Below, one piece after another: positions 8,914-16,660 of a DNA stretch of 64,000 nt; the stretch's first letter is position 1, and every line of letters starts with the position of its first letter. The position numbers and the translations under genes are program-made. The DNA is from Actinomycetes bacterium (GTDB lineage: Bacteria; Actinomycetota; Actinomycetes; Actinomycetales; Cellulomonadaceae): NCBI GenBank assembly GCA_021793675.1, contig JAJYSG010000001.1, forward strand, positions 41,702-105,701, written 5' to 3'. The notes under the pieces are model-generated. The model did not search any database and was not told the DNA's origin. It saw nothing but the letters and a program-made list of their open reading frames with translations.

Positions 8914-9539
8914 TCAGCCGGCTCGCCGGTGGGATCGGGCCGCCGCATCTCCAGCACCCGGAACCCCTTGGCGCTGGCGGCACGCTGGACCGGCAGGCCG
9001 AGCTCGTCGGCCAGCCAGCGCTGCAGCGGGTCCGCGCCGAGGTTGCGCCCGACGACGAGCCAGGCCTCGCCCCCGGGTGCCAGGCGCGGCAGCCAACGGT
9101 GAAGGAGCTCGTGGAGGGCGTCCTTGCCGATCCGCACGGGCGGGTTGGACCACAGGGCGGCGAAGCGGATCTCGTCGGGCACCTCGTCGGGCAGCGCGGG
9201 GGTGACGTTGGCGAGCCCGAGGCGCAGCGCGTTGCCGCGCACCAGGTCGAGGGCCCGCTCGTTGACGTCCACCGCCCAGACGCGAGCCTGCGGCGCCAGC
9301 AGCGCCATCGTCAGGGCGAGCGGGCCCCAGCCGCAGCCGAGGTCGAGCAGGTCGCCCGAGGGGGGCGGGTCCGGCACCTCCCGCAGCAGCACCCGGGTGC
9401 CGAGGTCGACGTGCCCGGCGGAGAACACGCCACCGGCGGTCTGCACGGACGCCGGCCTGCCCGCCAGCTCGACGGTGATCGTGCGGCGCTCGTCGGGTGT
9501 CGCCGGGTGCGCGGAGAAGTAGTGGTCCGGCTCGGTCAC
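8895..9539 (-). CDS. Class I SAM methyltransferase, RsmC/RlmG-like
   Basis: A 214-residue methyltransferase of the MTS fold. It has the SAM-binding motif LLDLGCGWGPLALTMAL, an acidic residue in VWAVDVNERAL, and the catalytic SNPPVRIGKDALHELL motif, an NPP-type motif typical of N2-guanine rRNA methyltransferases such as RsmC. The N-terminal HYFSAHPATPDERRTI also fits that group. It probably methylates a guanine in 16S or 23S rRNA, but the target base is not determined by sequence. The GTG start at 9539 is supported by TAGGGT six bases upstream (leaderless). Confidence 0.85.
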   Translation of the reverse strand: MTEPDHYFSAHPATPDERRTITVELAGRPASVQTAGGVFSAGHVDLGTRVLLREVPDPPPSGDLLDLGCGWGPLALTMALLAPQARVWAVDVNERALDLVRGNALRLGLANVTPALPDEVPDEIRFAALWSNPPVRIGKDALHELLHRWLPRLAPGGEAWLVVGRNLGADPLQRWLADELGLPVQRAASAKGFRVLEMRRPDPTGEPADQGVAL

Positions 9540-9545
9540 GGCCCG

Positions 9546-9551
9546 ACCCTA
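9546..9551 (-). promoter_or_regulatory. Putative leaderless -10 (TAGGGT) for the methyltransferase
   Basis: On the minus strand TAGGGT is followed by six bases and the GTG start at 9539. No ribosome binding site is seen. Confidence 0.6.
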
Positions 9552-9643
9552 GCCGCCGCGCGGCCCTCGGCCTGTGGCGAAATGCGTCGCTCACCCGGCC
9601 GCGGCGTGCGAACCTTGAGCTGGAGCACGACGAGAGGAACCGC

Positions 9644-11149
9644 GTGAACGACGCCCAGCACACCGACGGCCGCACGGCGCAGGAGGTGGCTGACGACGTG
9701 GTCGCGCGTGTCCTGGCGCGAGCCGGACGCTACGACGGCACCGCCCTGCAGTCCGGCGCGGACGGTCACACCTCGTACGACGGTGACCAGATCGACCTCG
9801 AGGCGCGCACGTCCCTGCGCCGGGTCGCCGGGCTGTCGACGGAGCTGCAGGACGTCACCGAGGTCGAGTACCGGCAGCTGCGCCTGGAGCGGGTGGTGCT
9901 CGTCGGGATCACCGGCGCGGGGACGCCCGACGAGGCCGAGCTCTCGCTGCGCGAGCTGGCCGCCCTTGCCGAGACGGCGGGCTCCGTGGTGCTCGACGGG
10001 CTGCTGCAGCGCCGCCGTGTGCCCGACGCCTCGACGTATCTCGGTTCGGGCAAGGCCGCCGAGCTCGCCGCGGTGGTCCGGGCGGTCGGTGCGGACACCG
10101 TCGTCGTCGACGGGGAGCTGGCACCGTCCCAGCGGCGGTCGCTCGAGGACGTCGTCAAGGTCAAGGTCGTCGACCGCACGGCGCTGATCCTCGACATCTT
10201 CGCCCAGCACGCCAAGTCCAAGGAGGGCAAGGCCCAGGTCGAGCTGGCACAGCTCGAGTACCTGCTGCCACGGCTCCGCGGCTGGGGCGAGTCGATGTCG
10301 CGGCAGGCCGGCGGCCAGGTCGGCGGGGCCGGGCAGGGGATGGGCTCGCGCGGACCAGGCGAGACGAAGATCGAGCTCGACCGTCGCCGCATCCGGAACC
10401 GGATGGCCAGGCTGCGCCGCGAGATCGCGGAGATGGAGCCGGCACGGCTCACCAAGCGGGCCAGTCGCAAGCGCCACGCGATCCCCTCGGTGGCCATCGC
10501 CGGATACACCAACGCCGGCAAGTCCTCCTTGCTCAACCGGCTGACGAACGCCGGGGTGCTCGTCGAGAACGCGCTGTTCGCCACGCTCGACCCGACCGTG
10601 CGCCGCGCCGAGACCGACGACGGGCGCATCTACACGCTGACCGACACCGTGGGCTTCGTCCGGGCGCTGCCGCACCAGCTGGTGGAGGCGTTCCGGTCCA
10701 CGCTCGAGGAGGTCGCCGACGCCGACCTCATCCTGCACGTGGTCGACGCCGCCCACCCCGATCCGGAGGGACAGCTCGCCGCCGTGCGGGCGGTCTTCGC
10801 CGACATCCCCGGGGCCATGGACGTGCCGGAGATCGTCGTGCTCAACAAGGCCGACATCGCGGCGCCGGACGTGGTCGCCCGGCTGCGGTCGCGCGAGGTG
10901 CACTCGGTGCTGGTGTCCGCCCACACCGGCGAGGGGATCGAGGAGCTGCGTGCGCTCCTCGCCGACCAGCTGCCACGCCCGGGTGTGCCGGTGGACGTCG
11001 TGGTGCCGTACCACCGGGGTGACCTGGTCAGCCGCGTCCACGAGCACGGCGACATCGACCACGAGGAGCACACCGAGCGGGGTACGGCGCTGCGCGCCCG
11101 CGTCGACGCGCAGCTGGCGGCGGAGCTGCAGGCGGCCTCGGTCGTCTGA
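9644..11149 (+). CDS. hflX: Ribosome-associated GTPase HflX
   Basis: A 501-residue GTPase that binds the 50S subunit and can split stalled ribosomes under stress. The N-terminal HflX domain (ELAALAETAGSVVLDGLLQRR, YLGSGKAAELA) leads to a Gly-rich linker (GESMSRQAGGQVGGAG), a coiled coil and the G domain: P-loop GYTNAGKSSLLN near residue 287, DTVGFV (G3) and NKAD (G4). The first 50 residues are an unconserved extension. GTG at 9644 is chosen because GAGAGGAA precedes it; the open frame upstream has no good start. Confidence 0.95.
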   Translation: MNDAQHTDGRTAQEVADDVVARVLARAGRYDGTALQSGADGHTSYDGDQIDLEARTSLRRVAGLSTELQDVTEVEYRQLRLERVVLVGITGAGTPDEAELSLRELAALAETAGSVVLDGLLQRRRVPDASTYLGSGKAAELAAVVRAVGADTVVVDGELAPSQRRSLEDVVKVKVVDRTALILDIFAQHAKSKEGKAQVELAQLEYLLPRLRGWGESMSRQAGGQVGGAGQGMGSRGPGETKIELDRRRIRNRMARLRREIAEMEPARLTKRASRKRHAIPSVAIAGYTNAGKSSLLNRLTNAGVLVENALFATLDPTVRRAETDDGRIYTLTDTVGFVRALPHQLVEAFRSTLEEVADADLILHVVDAAHPDPEGQLAAVRAVFADIPGAMDVPEIVVLNKADIAAPDVVARLRSREVHSVLVSAHTGEGIEELRALLADQLPRPGVPVDVVVPYHRGDLVSRVHEHGDIDHEEHTERGTALRARVDAQLAAELQAASVV

Positions 11150-11172
11150 ACGGTCCCGTGGGAGCGCCGCAC

Positions 11173-11178
11173 TAGCCT
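11173..11178 (+). promoter_or_regulatory. Putative leaderless -10 (TAGCCT) for dinG
   Basis: TAGCCT, six bases, then GTG at 11185. It lies in the 35-base gap after hflX. Confidence 0.6.
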
Positions 11179-11184
11179 GTCCCG

Positions 11185-13227
11185 GTGCCCGACGAGCCCG
11201 AGGTGACCGAGGACCACGGCCGGTCGGTCGCGACGACGGCGACCGTCGAGGAGCTCCTCGACCTGGCGGTCGCGGCGATCGGGGGCATCCGGCGGGACGG
11301 CCAGCACCAGATGGCGGTCGCGGTCGCGGGAGCGCTCGAGACCGGCGAGCACCTGGCGGTGCAGGCCGGTACCGGTACGGGCAAGTCGTTGGCCTACCTC
11401 GTGCCGTCGGTGCGGCACGCGGTGCTGGCCGACGAGCGGGTCGTGGTCTCGACGGCGACGCTCGCCCTGCAGCGCCAGGTGACCGGGCGGGACCTGCCGC
11501 TCGTCGTGGACGCGGTCGCGCGCCGGCTGCCACGAACGCCGCGCGTGGCGCTCCTCAAGGGCTGGCACAACTACCTCTGCGTCCACAAGGTGGCAGGGGG
11601 ATACCCGGACGACGAGGGGGCGCTGTTCGACGTCCCGGAGCCGCCGGGGGCGGCCGAGCACCCGGCGCTCGCCGGCGGTGGCGGACCGGCGCGCGGGGAA
11701 TCGCTCGGTGAGCAGGTCGTGCGGCTGCGCGAGTGGGCCGACGAGAGCGGCACCGGGGATCGCGACGACCTGGTGCCGGGTGTCACGGAGCGCGCGTGGC
11801 GGCAGGTCTCGGTGACGGCGGCGGAGTGCCTCGGCACGTCCTGCCCGGCGCGGGGCGAGTGCTTCCCGGTGAAGGCGCGGGAGGCGGCGCACGCCGCGGA
11901 CGTCGTCGTCACCAACCACGCGATGCTCGGCGTGGCCGCCGCCACGCAGGCGCCGGGCGTGCTCCCCGAGCACGCCGTCCTCGTCGTCGACGAGGCCCAC
12001 GAGCTGGCGGACCGGGTGACCGCGCAGGCGACCGCGGAGCTGTCCGTCGGCGTCGTCGAGCACGCCGCCCGCCTCGCGCGGCGCCAGGGCGGTGTCCCGA
12101 CGACCGATCTGGACTCCGCCGGCCGGGCCCTGGAGTCGGCGCTCGCGGACCTCCCCGAAGAACGCTTCCCCAGGGGACTGCCGCAGGCGGCGGGGGAGGC
12201 CGTCGCCGCGGTGCGGGACGCGGCGCGCACGCTGCTGTCGGCCCTCAAGCCCGACGCGAAGGAACCGGCCGAGGTCGCGGGCGGCCGCAAGATGGCCTCC
12301 TCCGCGATGCAGGCCCTGTTCGAGACGGCGGAGCGGATGACGTCGGACGCCACCGAGGCGAACGGCACCGTGCTGTGGTGCGCGCGCACGGAGGACCGCC
12401 GCGGCGAGGTCGTCACCCGCCTGCATGCCGCACCGCTGGCGGTGGCGGGGCTCATCGGCGACCACCTGGTCGCCGGGCGCACCGCGGTGCTCACCTCCGC
12501 GACGCTGACGCTCGGCGGCACGTTCGAGCCGCTGGCACGCTCGGTGGGGCTCGGCGAGGACTGGCACGGGCTCGACGTCGGCAGCCCCTTCGACTACCGG
12601 CGGCAGGGCATCTGCTACGTGGCGCGGCACCTGCCCGCCCCGGGCCGTGAGCCGGCTACCGAGGCGCAGCTCGACGAGATCGCGTCCCTCGTGGAGGCGG
12701 CCGGTGGGCGCACGCTCGGGCTGTTCTCCTCCCGGCGGGCCGCGACGGCCGCGGCGACGGCGCTGCGGCCGCGGCTGGGTGTCCCGATCCTGCTGCAGGG
12801 CGATGACCAGCTGCCCACGCTGGTCCGCCGCTTCACCGACGACGAGCCCAGCTGCCTGTTCGGCACGCTGTCGCTGTGGCAGGGGGTGGACGTGCCGGGG
12901 TCGACGTGCCGGCTCGTCATCGTCGACCGGATCCCGTTCCCCCGGCCGGACGACCCGCTCACCGCAGCCCGGACCGAGGCGGTGGCCGCCGCGGGCGGCA
13001 ACGGGTTCATGGCGGTCGCGGCGACGCACGCCGCGCTGCTGCTCGCGCAGGGCGCCGGTCGGCTCATCCGTTCGTCGGCCGATCGGGGCGTCGTGGCGAT
13101 CCTCGACCCGCGGCTGGCGACCGCCCGGTACTCGTCGTTCCTGCTGCGGTCCATGCCGCCGTTCTGGCTGACCACCGAGCTGGAGGTGGCGACCGCGGCA
13201 CTGCGCAGGCTGGCCTCGTCAGGCTAG
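11185..13227 (+). CDS. dinG: DinG-type ATP-dependent DNA helicase (XPD-like, Fe-S)
   Basis: A 680-residue superfamily 2 helicase of the DinG/XPD group, which unwinds DNA 5'-3' and acts on R-loops and damaged forks. Walker A is QAGTGTGKS near residue 60 and the DEAH box is VVDEAHEL near 269. Four cysteines in the right region (C132, C215, C220, C226) can hold the iron-sulfur cluster of this family. C-terminal helicase motifs include TSATLTLGGTFEPL, LWQGVDVPG and QGAGRLIRS. The GTG start has a leaderless -10. No LexA box was seen before it, although DinG is an SOS gene in E. coli. Confidence 0.93.
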   Translation: MPDEPEVTEDHGRSVATTATVEELLDLAVAAIGGIRRDGQHQMAVAVAGALETGEHLAVQAGTGTGKSLAYLVPSVRHAVLADERVVVSTATLALQRQVTGRDLPLVVDAVARRLPRTPRVALLKGWHNYLCVHKVAGGYPDDEGALFDVPEPPGAAEHPALAGGGGPARGESLGEQVVRLREWADESGTGDRDDLVPGVTERAWRQVSVTAAECLGTSCPARGECFPVKAREAAHAADVVVTNHAMLGVAAATQAPGVLPEHAVLVVDEAHELADRVTAQATAELSVGVVEHAARLARRQGGVPTTDLDSAGRALESALADLPEERFPRGLPQAAGEAVAAVRDAARTLLSALKPDAKEPAEVAGGRKMASSAMQALFETAERMTSDATEANGTVLWCARTEDRRGEVVTRLHAAPLAVAGLIGDHLVAGRTAVLTSATLTLGGTFEPLARSVGLGEDWHGLDVGSPFDYRRQGICYVARHLPAPGREPATEAQLDEIASLVEAAGGRTLGLFSSRRAATAAATALRPRLGVPILLQGDDQLPTLVRRFTDDEPSCLFGTLSLWQGVDVPGSTCRLVIVDRIPFPRPDDPLTAARTEAVAAAGGNGFMAVAATHAALLLAQGAGRLIRSSADRGVVAILDPRLATARYSSFLLRSMPPFWLTTELEVATAALRRLASSG

Positions 13228-13230
13228 CCT
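13225..13230 (+). promoter_or_regulatory. Putative -10 (TAGCCT) for ldh, overlapping the dinG stop codon
   Basis: TAGCCT includes the TAG stop of dinG. It is 46 bases before the ldh ATG, leaving a short leader that carries a strong ribosome binding site. Confidence 0.45.
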
Positions 13231-13275
13231 CGACCAGGCGACGACGCCGGGTGGTGGACAGGTGGAGGAGGGGCC

Positions 13276-14280
13276 ATGACCGAGACGGGCGTGTTCGACG
13301 AGGCCGGCCTGGGGCGCGTCGAGTTCTCGCCGCGGCGCGCGGCGAAGCTGGGCATCGTGGGGGCCGGAGCCGTCGGGTCGACGATGGCGTTCGCCGCGCT
13401 CATGGCCGGTGCGGCGCGGACCGTGGCGCTGTTCGACATCAACCGCGCCAAGGTGGAGGCGGAGGTCCTCGACCTGTCGCACGGCATCCAGTTCATGCCC
13501 ATGGCCGCGGTCACCGGGTCCGACGAGATCGAGGTGCTCGCGGACTCCGACGTCATCATGTTCACCGCCGGCGCCAAGCAGAAGCCCGGCCAGTCGAGGC
13601 TCGACCTGGCAGGCTCGACCATCTCGCTCGTCGCCGCGGTGCTGCCCGAGCTGGTGCGCGTGGCGCCGAACGCGGTGCACGTCATGGTGACCAACCCGGT
13701 GGACGTGGTGACCTACGCGGCGCTGAAGATCTCCGGCCTGCCGCCCAACCAGCTGTTCGGGTCGGGCACCGTCCTGGACTCCTCGCGGCTGCGCTACCTC
13801 ATCGCCGCGGAGACCGGTGTCGCGGTCCAGAGCGTGCACGCCTACGTGGCAGGTGAGCACGGCGACACCGAGATCCCGCTGTGGAGCTTGGCCAGCCTCG
13901 GCGGCGTGCCGTTGCTCGAGTGGACCGGCGTGGGCAAGCACGGTCCACTGACCGCGCAGCTGCGCGAGCAGATCGCGCACGAGGTGGTCGAGTCCGCCGA
14001 CAAGATCATCGAGGGCAAGGGCGCGACGAACTACGCGATCGCGCTCACGGGTACCCGCATCGTCGAGACCATCCTCAACGACGAGCATAGCGTGCTGCCG
14101 GTGTCGTCGCTGCTCGACGACTACTACGGCATCAGCGACGTGTGCCTGTCCGTGCCGACGATCGTCAGCGCCAGCGGCGTCGGCGAGCATCTGGCCGTAC
14201 CGCTGTCCGCCGACGAGCTCGGTGGTCTCCGCAGGTCTGCGGCAGCGGTCCGCGCGGTGGCGCGGCAGTTCGGGTACTGA
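13276..14280 (+). CDS. ldh: L-lactate dehydrogenase
   Basis: A 334-residue NAD-dependent enzyme converting pyruvate to L-lactate. It has the Rossmann motif GIVGAGAVGSTMAFA near residues 26-40, the coenzyme-loop region AGAKQKPGQSR with the substrate-binding Arg, VTNPVDVVTYAAL, and the catalytic GEHGDTEIPLWS histidine. The N-terminal 24 residues extend beyond the usual start. GGAGGAGGGG directly upstream supports the ATG at 13276. It ends seven bases before the convergent lexA. It suggests mixed-acid or lactate fermentation when oxygen is low. Confidence 0.95.
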   Translation: MTETGVFDEAGLGRVEFSPRRAAKLGIVGAGAVGSTMAFAALMAGAARTVALFDINRAKVEAEVLDLSHGIQFMPMAAVTGSDEIEVLADSDVIMFTAGAKQKPGQSRLDLAGSTISLVAAVLPELVRVAPNAVHVMVTNPVDVVTYAALKISGLPPNQLFGSGTVLDSSRLRYLIAAETGVAVQSVHAYVAGEHGDTEIPLWSLASLGGVPLLEWTGVGKHGPLTAQLREQIAHEVVESADKIIEGKGATNYAIALTGTRIVETILNDEHSVLPVSSLLDDYYGISDVCLSVPTIVSASGVGEHLAVPLSADELGGLRRSAAAVRAVARQFGY

Positions 14281-14287
14281 CCGCCGG

Positions 14288-15043
14288 CTACAGGCTGCGC
14301 AGCACGCTCACGACGCGGCCGAGGATGGTCGCGGCGTCGCCGTCGATGGGGGAGTAGGCGCGGTTCTGCGGCATCAGCCAGACGTGCCCGTCGGCGCGCC
14401 GGAGCGTCTTGACGGTGGCATCGCCGTCGATCATGGCCGCCACGATCTCGCCGTTCTCGGCGACCTGCTGGCGGCGCACCACGACCCAGTCGCCGTCGCA
14501 GATCGCGGCGTCGACCATGGAGTCCCCCCGGACCTTGAGCAGGAACAGCTCGCCGTCCCCGACGAGCTGGCGCGGCAGCGGGAACACGTCCTCGACCACC
14601 TGCTCGGCGAGGATCGGGCCCCCGGCGGCGATCCGGCCCACGACGGGCACGTAGGTGGCCGCGGGCCTGCGGTCGTAGTCCGGCGCATCGGCGTCGATGC
14701 CCGCCGCCCAGTCGACCGTGCCCTGCCACGTGCCGACCGTGCGGGAGTCGTCCGGGTGGACGACCTCCATCGCTCGCGGCTTCATCGGGTCCCGGCGCAG
14801 GTAGCCCTTCTTCTCGAGCACCCCGAGCTGGTGCTTGACGCTCGAGGGACTCGTCAGGCCGACCGCCTCGCCGATCTCGCGCATGCTCGGTGGGTAGCCG
14901 CGCTGCTCCACGGACGCACGGATGGTCTGCAGCACCAGCCGCTGGCGGGCCGTGAGCCCGTCACCGTCAGGAGCGCCGTCGGGCAGCTCGTGCACGGAGG
15001 CGAGCGCCTCGCCGTCCGCGGTCCGTCGCGTGTCCGTCACCAT
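14288..15043 (-). CDS. lexA: SOS repressor LexA
   Basis: A 251-residue transcriptional repressor. The winged-helix domain covers residues ~30-95 ([36 protein letters not shown]). The self-cleavage site is the Ala-Gly pair in [11 protein letters not shown], and the catalytic dyad is Ser in [11 protein letters not shown] and Lys in DATVKTLRR. The ATG at 15043-15041 has GGAAGG just upstream; GTG one codon later is also possible. The promoter (TTGATC, 17 bases, TAGGCT) overlaps a LexA box at 15161-15176, so it is autoregulated. The first 25 residues are poorly conserved. Confidence 0.97.
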   Translation of the reverse strand: MVTDTRRTADGEALASVHELPDGAPDGDGLTARQRLVLQTIRASVEQRGYPPSMREIGEAVGLTSPSSVKHQLGVLEKKGYLRRDPMKPRAMEVVHPDDSRTVGTWQGTVDWAAGIDADAPDYDRRPAATYVPVVGRIAAGGPILAEQVVEDVFPLPRQLVGDGELFLLKVRGDSMVDAAICDGDWVVVRRQQVAENGEIVAAMIDGDATVKTLRRADGHVWLMPQNRAYSPIDGDAATILGRVVSVLRSL

Positions 15044-15135
15044 CTGTCCTTCCCCCAGGCCGGTGCCCCGGCACGAACGGACCCGCCGGCGGCGGGCCGT
15101 GTCAGTGGTGCGTGGTGCGCTGTGCGTGTGACACC

Positions 15136-15164
15136 AGCCTAGGGCTCGCGACACGCCGGATCAA
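15136..15164 (-). promoter_or_regulatory. lexA promoter
   Basis: Minus-strand -35 TTGATC at 15164-15159, a 17-base spacer and -10 TAGGCT at 15141-15136. The -35 hexamer is overlapped by the LexA box at 15161-15176, so bound LexA would block polymerase. Confidence 0.75.
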
Positions 15165-15176
15165 ACAATTGTTCGA
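15161..15176. promoter_or_regulatory. LexA box (SOS box) 1
   Basis: TCAAACAATTGTTCGA differs at one position from the actinobacterial consensus TCGAAC-N4-GTTCGA. It overlaps the lexA -35 and lies 115 bases before the divergent LysM gene. Confidence 0.88.
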
Positions 15177-15213
15177 TCGCGTCTCGACGAGTGTCGGTCC
15201 GGCATGGTAGACA

Positions 15214-15229
15214 TCGTACGTGCGTTCGA
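15214..15229. promoter_or_regulatory. LexA box (SOS box) 2
   Basis: TCGTACGTGCGTTCGA has one mismatch to the consensus. It lies between lexA and the LysM gene, on the LysM side. Confidence 0.7.
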
Positions 15230-15244
15230 CGTACGTCTGTTCGA
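15229..15244. promoter_or_regulatory. LexA box (SOS box) 3, weaker
   Basis: ACGTACGTCTGTTCGA keeps the right half-site GTTCGA but has two mismatches in the left half. It abuts box 2 with a 15-bp offset. Confidence 0.5.
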
Positions 15245-15290
15245 CCGACATGTGGTCGGTTTCGCGGGCGTCGGGGATCGGGAGGCAGTC

Positions 15291-15665
15291 ATGACCACGC
15301 TCACGCTCGTCGCCAGCCGTGGTGCCCGGGTGGCCGGTGTGCCCGTCGCTGATGGGCCGGCGCGGCGCCCGGCGTCGCTGCACCTGACGCGGCGGGGCCG
15401 GCTCGTGCTCGCGCTCGTCGCGCTCCTGGTGGTGGTCGGGGGAAGCCTCGTCGCGACGCGCGCGGTGGCGCAGGCTCCGGCGAGTGCGCCGGAGGTCCAG
15501 CGGTACGTGGTCGCACCGGGGGACACGTTGTGGCAGATCGCGAGCGGTGTCGCCCGGCCCGGCGAGGACCTGCGCGACACGGTGCAGCGCATCGAGGTGC
15601 TCAACAACATGCCGTCGCCGGCGTTGACGGCCGGGGAGCAGATCCTGCTGCCGCTCACGAAGTGA
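15291..15665 (+). CDS. LysM-domain membrane protein, likely SOS-induced division inhibitor (DivS/ChiZ/YneA-like)
   Basis: A 124-residue protein with a basic cytoplasmic N-terminus, one membrane helix at about residues 37-60 (LVLALVALLVVVGGSLVA) and a C-terminal LysM domain that binds peptidoglycan (YVVAPGDTLWQIASG ... LTAGEQILLPL). The same arrangement divergent from lexA is found in mycobacteria (Rv2719c/ChiZ) and corynebacteria (DivS), where the protein delays division during DNA damage; Bacillus YneA is analogous. Two to three LexA boxes precede it. GGAGG at 15281 fixes the ATG at 15291. The division role is inferred from position and architecture. Confidence 0.85.
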   Translation: MTTLTLVASRGARVAGVPVADGPARRPASLHLTRRGRLVLALVALLVVVGGSLVATRAVAQAPASAPEVQRYVVAPGDTLWQIASGVARPGEDLRDTVQRIEVLNNMPSPALTAGEQILLPLTK

Positions 15666-15693
15666 CGCGCTTGCGTCCGGCCAGGCCGTCCCC

Positions 15694-15699
15694 TAGCGT
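15694..15699 (+). promoter_or_regulatory. Putative -10 (TAGCGT) for nrdR
   Basis: TAGCGT lies 28 bases after the LysM stop and 59 bases before the nrdR start. Confidence 0.35.
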
Positions 15700-15758
15700 C
15701 CCTGGAGTTCGCGGTCGCGTTGGCGCGCGGATGCCGAGCGCTGGTGAGAGGACGATCC

Positions 15759-16289
15759 GTGCACTGCCCGTTCTGCCGCCACCCCGACTCGAGGGTCGTC
15801 GACTCGCGAACGTCCGACGACGGGTCATCGATCCGCAGGCGGCGCCAGTGCCCCAGCTGCGGGCGGCGGTTCACGACGCTGGAGACGACCAGCCTGTCGG
15901 TGGTCAAGCGATCGGGAGTGATCGAGCCGTTCAGCCGTGAGAAGGTCGTCGGCGGCCTGCGCAAGGCATGCCAGGGACGCCCGGTGACCGAAGACGCGCT
16001 GGCGCTGCTCGCGCAAGGCGTCGAGGAGACGCTGCGAGCCTCGGGCCAGGCCGAGATCGACTCCTATGAGATCGGGCTGGCGATCCTCGGGCCGCTGCGG
16101 GAGCTGGACGAGGTGGCCTACCTGCGGTTCGCGTCCGTGTACCAGGGCTTCAGCTCGCTCGAGGACTTCGAGGCCGCGATCACGCTGCTCCGCTCGGTGC
16201 ACGCCGGGTCGGGGGACGGGGACGATCCTGATGCCACCGTCGAGGTGGTGGACGCTCCGGACCGCGCCGCGGAGGAGCGCCCGCGGTGA
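15759..16289 (+). CDS. nrdR: Transcriptional repressor NrdR
   Basis: A 176-residue repressor of ribonucleotide reductase genes that senses ATP/dATP. The N-terminal zinc ribbon has CPFC (residues 3-6) and CPSC with RRRRQ before it; the ATP-cone domain runs from about residue 48 ([24 protein letters not shown]) to 140. The C-terminal 25 residues are an acidic extension. The start is GTG at 15759, giving the family's usual M-H-C-P-F-C beginning, with GAGAGGA upstream. NrdR next to lexA is common in Actinobacteria; its target genes are not in the window. Confidence 0.96.
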   Translation: MHCPFCRHPDSRVVDSRTSDDGSSIRRRRQCPSCGRRFTTLETTSLSVVKRSGVIEPFSREKVVGGLRKACQGRPVTEDALALLAQGVEETLRASGQAEIDSYEIGLAILGPLRELDEVAYLRFASVYQGFSSLEDFEAAITLLRSVHAGSGDGDDPDATVEVVDAPDRAAEERPR

Positions 16290-16364
16290 CCGCGGACCGG
16301 GCAGGTTGGCGCCGTACCGCCAGGTAGGACAGGCTGGGCCCTGACCCGAGGTACAGGAGGCACG

Positions 16365-16565
16365 ATGGCCGCCGATGAGCATGACGAGGAATCTCGCCCG
16401 ACCGTGAGCGAGGACGCGAAGTCCCGCTTCCGGGAGGCGCTCGAGCGCAAGAAGTCGACGCAGCACCGGACCGCCGGTGGCGCGAACGGAGCCGCGTCAG
16501 TTCACGGATCCGAGACCAGCGGCCCGACCCAGCGCCGGTTCCAACGCAAGTCCGGTTCGTCCTGA
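16365..16565 (+). CDS. DUF5302-family small protein
   Basis: A 66-residue hydrophilic protein. The segment AKSRFREALERKKS and the closing RRFQRKSG match a small actinobacterial family (DUF5302) of unknown function. AGGAGG seven bases before the ATG at 16365 is one of the best ribosome binding sites in the window. No membrane segment or cysteine is seen, and it is likely disordered outside the short helix. A perfect hairpin terminator starts two bases after its stop. Confidence 0.75.
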   Translation: MAADEHDEESRPTVSEDAKSRFREALERKKSTQHRTAGGANGAASVHGSETSGPTQRRFQRKSGSS

Positions 16566-16566
16566 T

Positions 16567-16606
16567 CGCAGGGTCTCGTCCCACCAGGGTGGGACGAGAC
16601 CCTGCG
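16567..16606. terminator. Bidirectional hairpin terminator
   Basis: A perfect 19-bp inverted repeat (left arm 16567-16585, right arm 16588-16606) with only two bases between the arms. It sits between the convergent DUF5302 gene and serA. No T-tract follows, as is common in high-GC actinobacteria. Confidence 0.88.
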
Positions 16607-16660
16607 ACGGCGTCGCGCCGGGGACGGCGGCGCCGTCAGGGGCGGGACGGAGTGCTTCCG

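Noticed and set aside
11150-11184. LexA box before dinG
   Set aside because: dinG is SOS-controlled in E. coli, but no TCGAAC-N4-GTTCGA-like sequence is present here.
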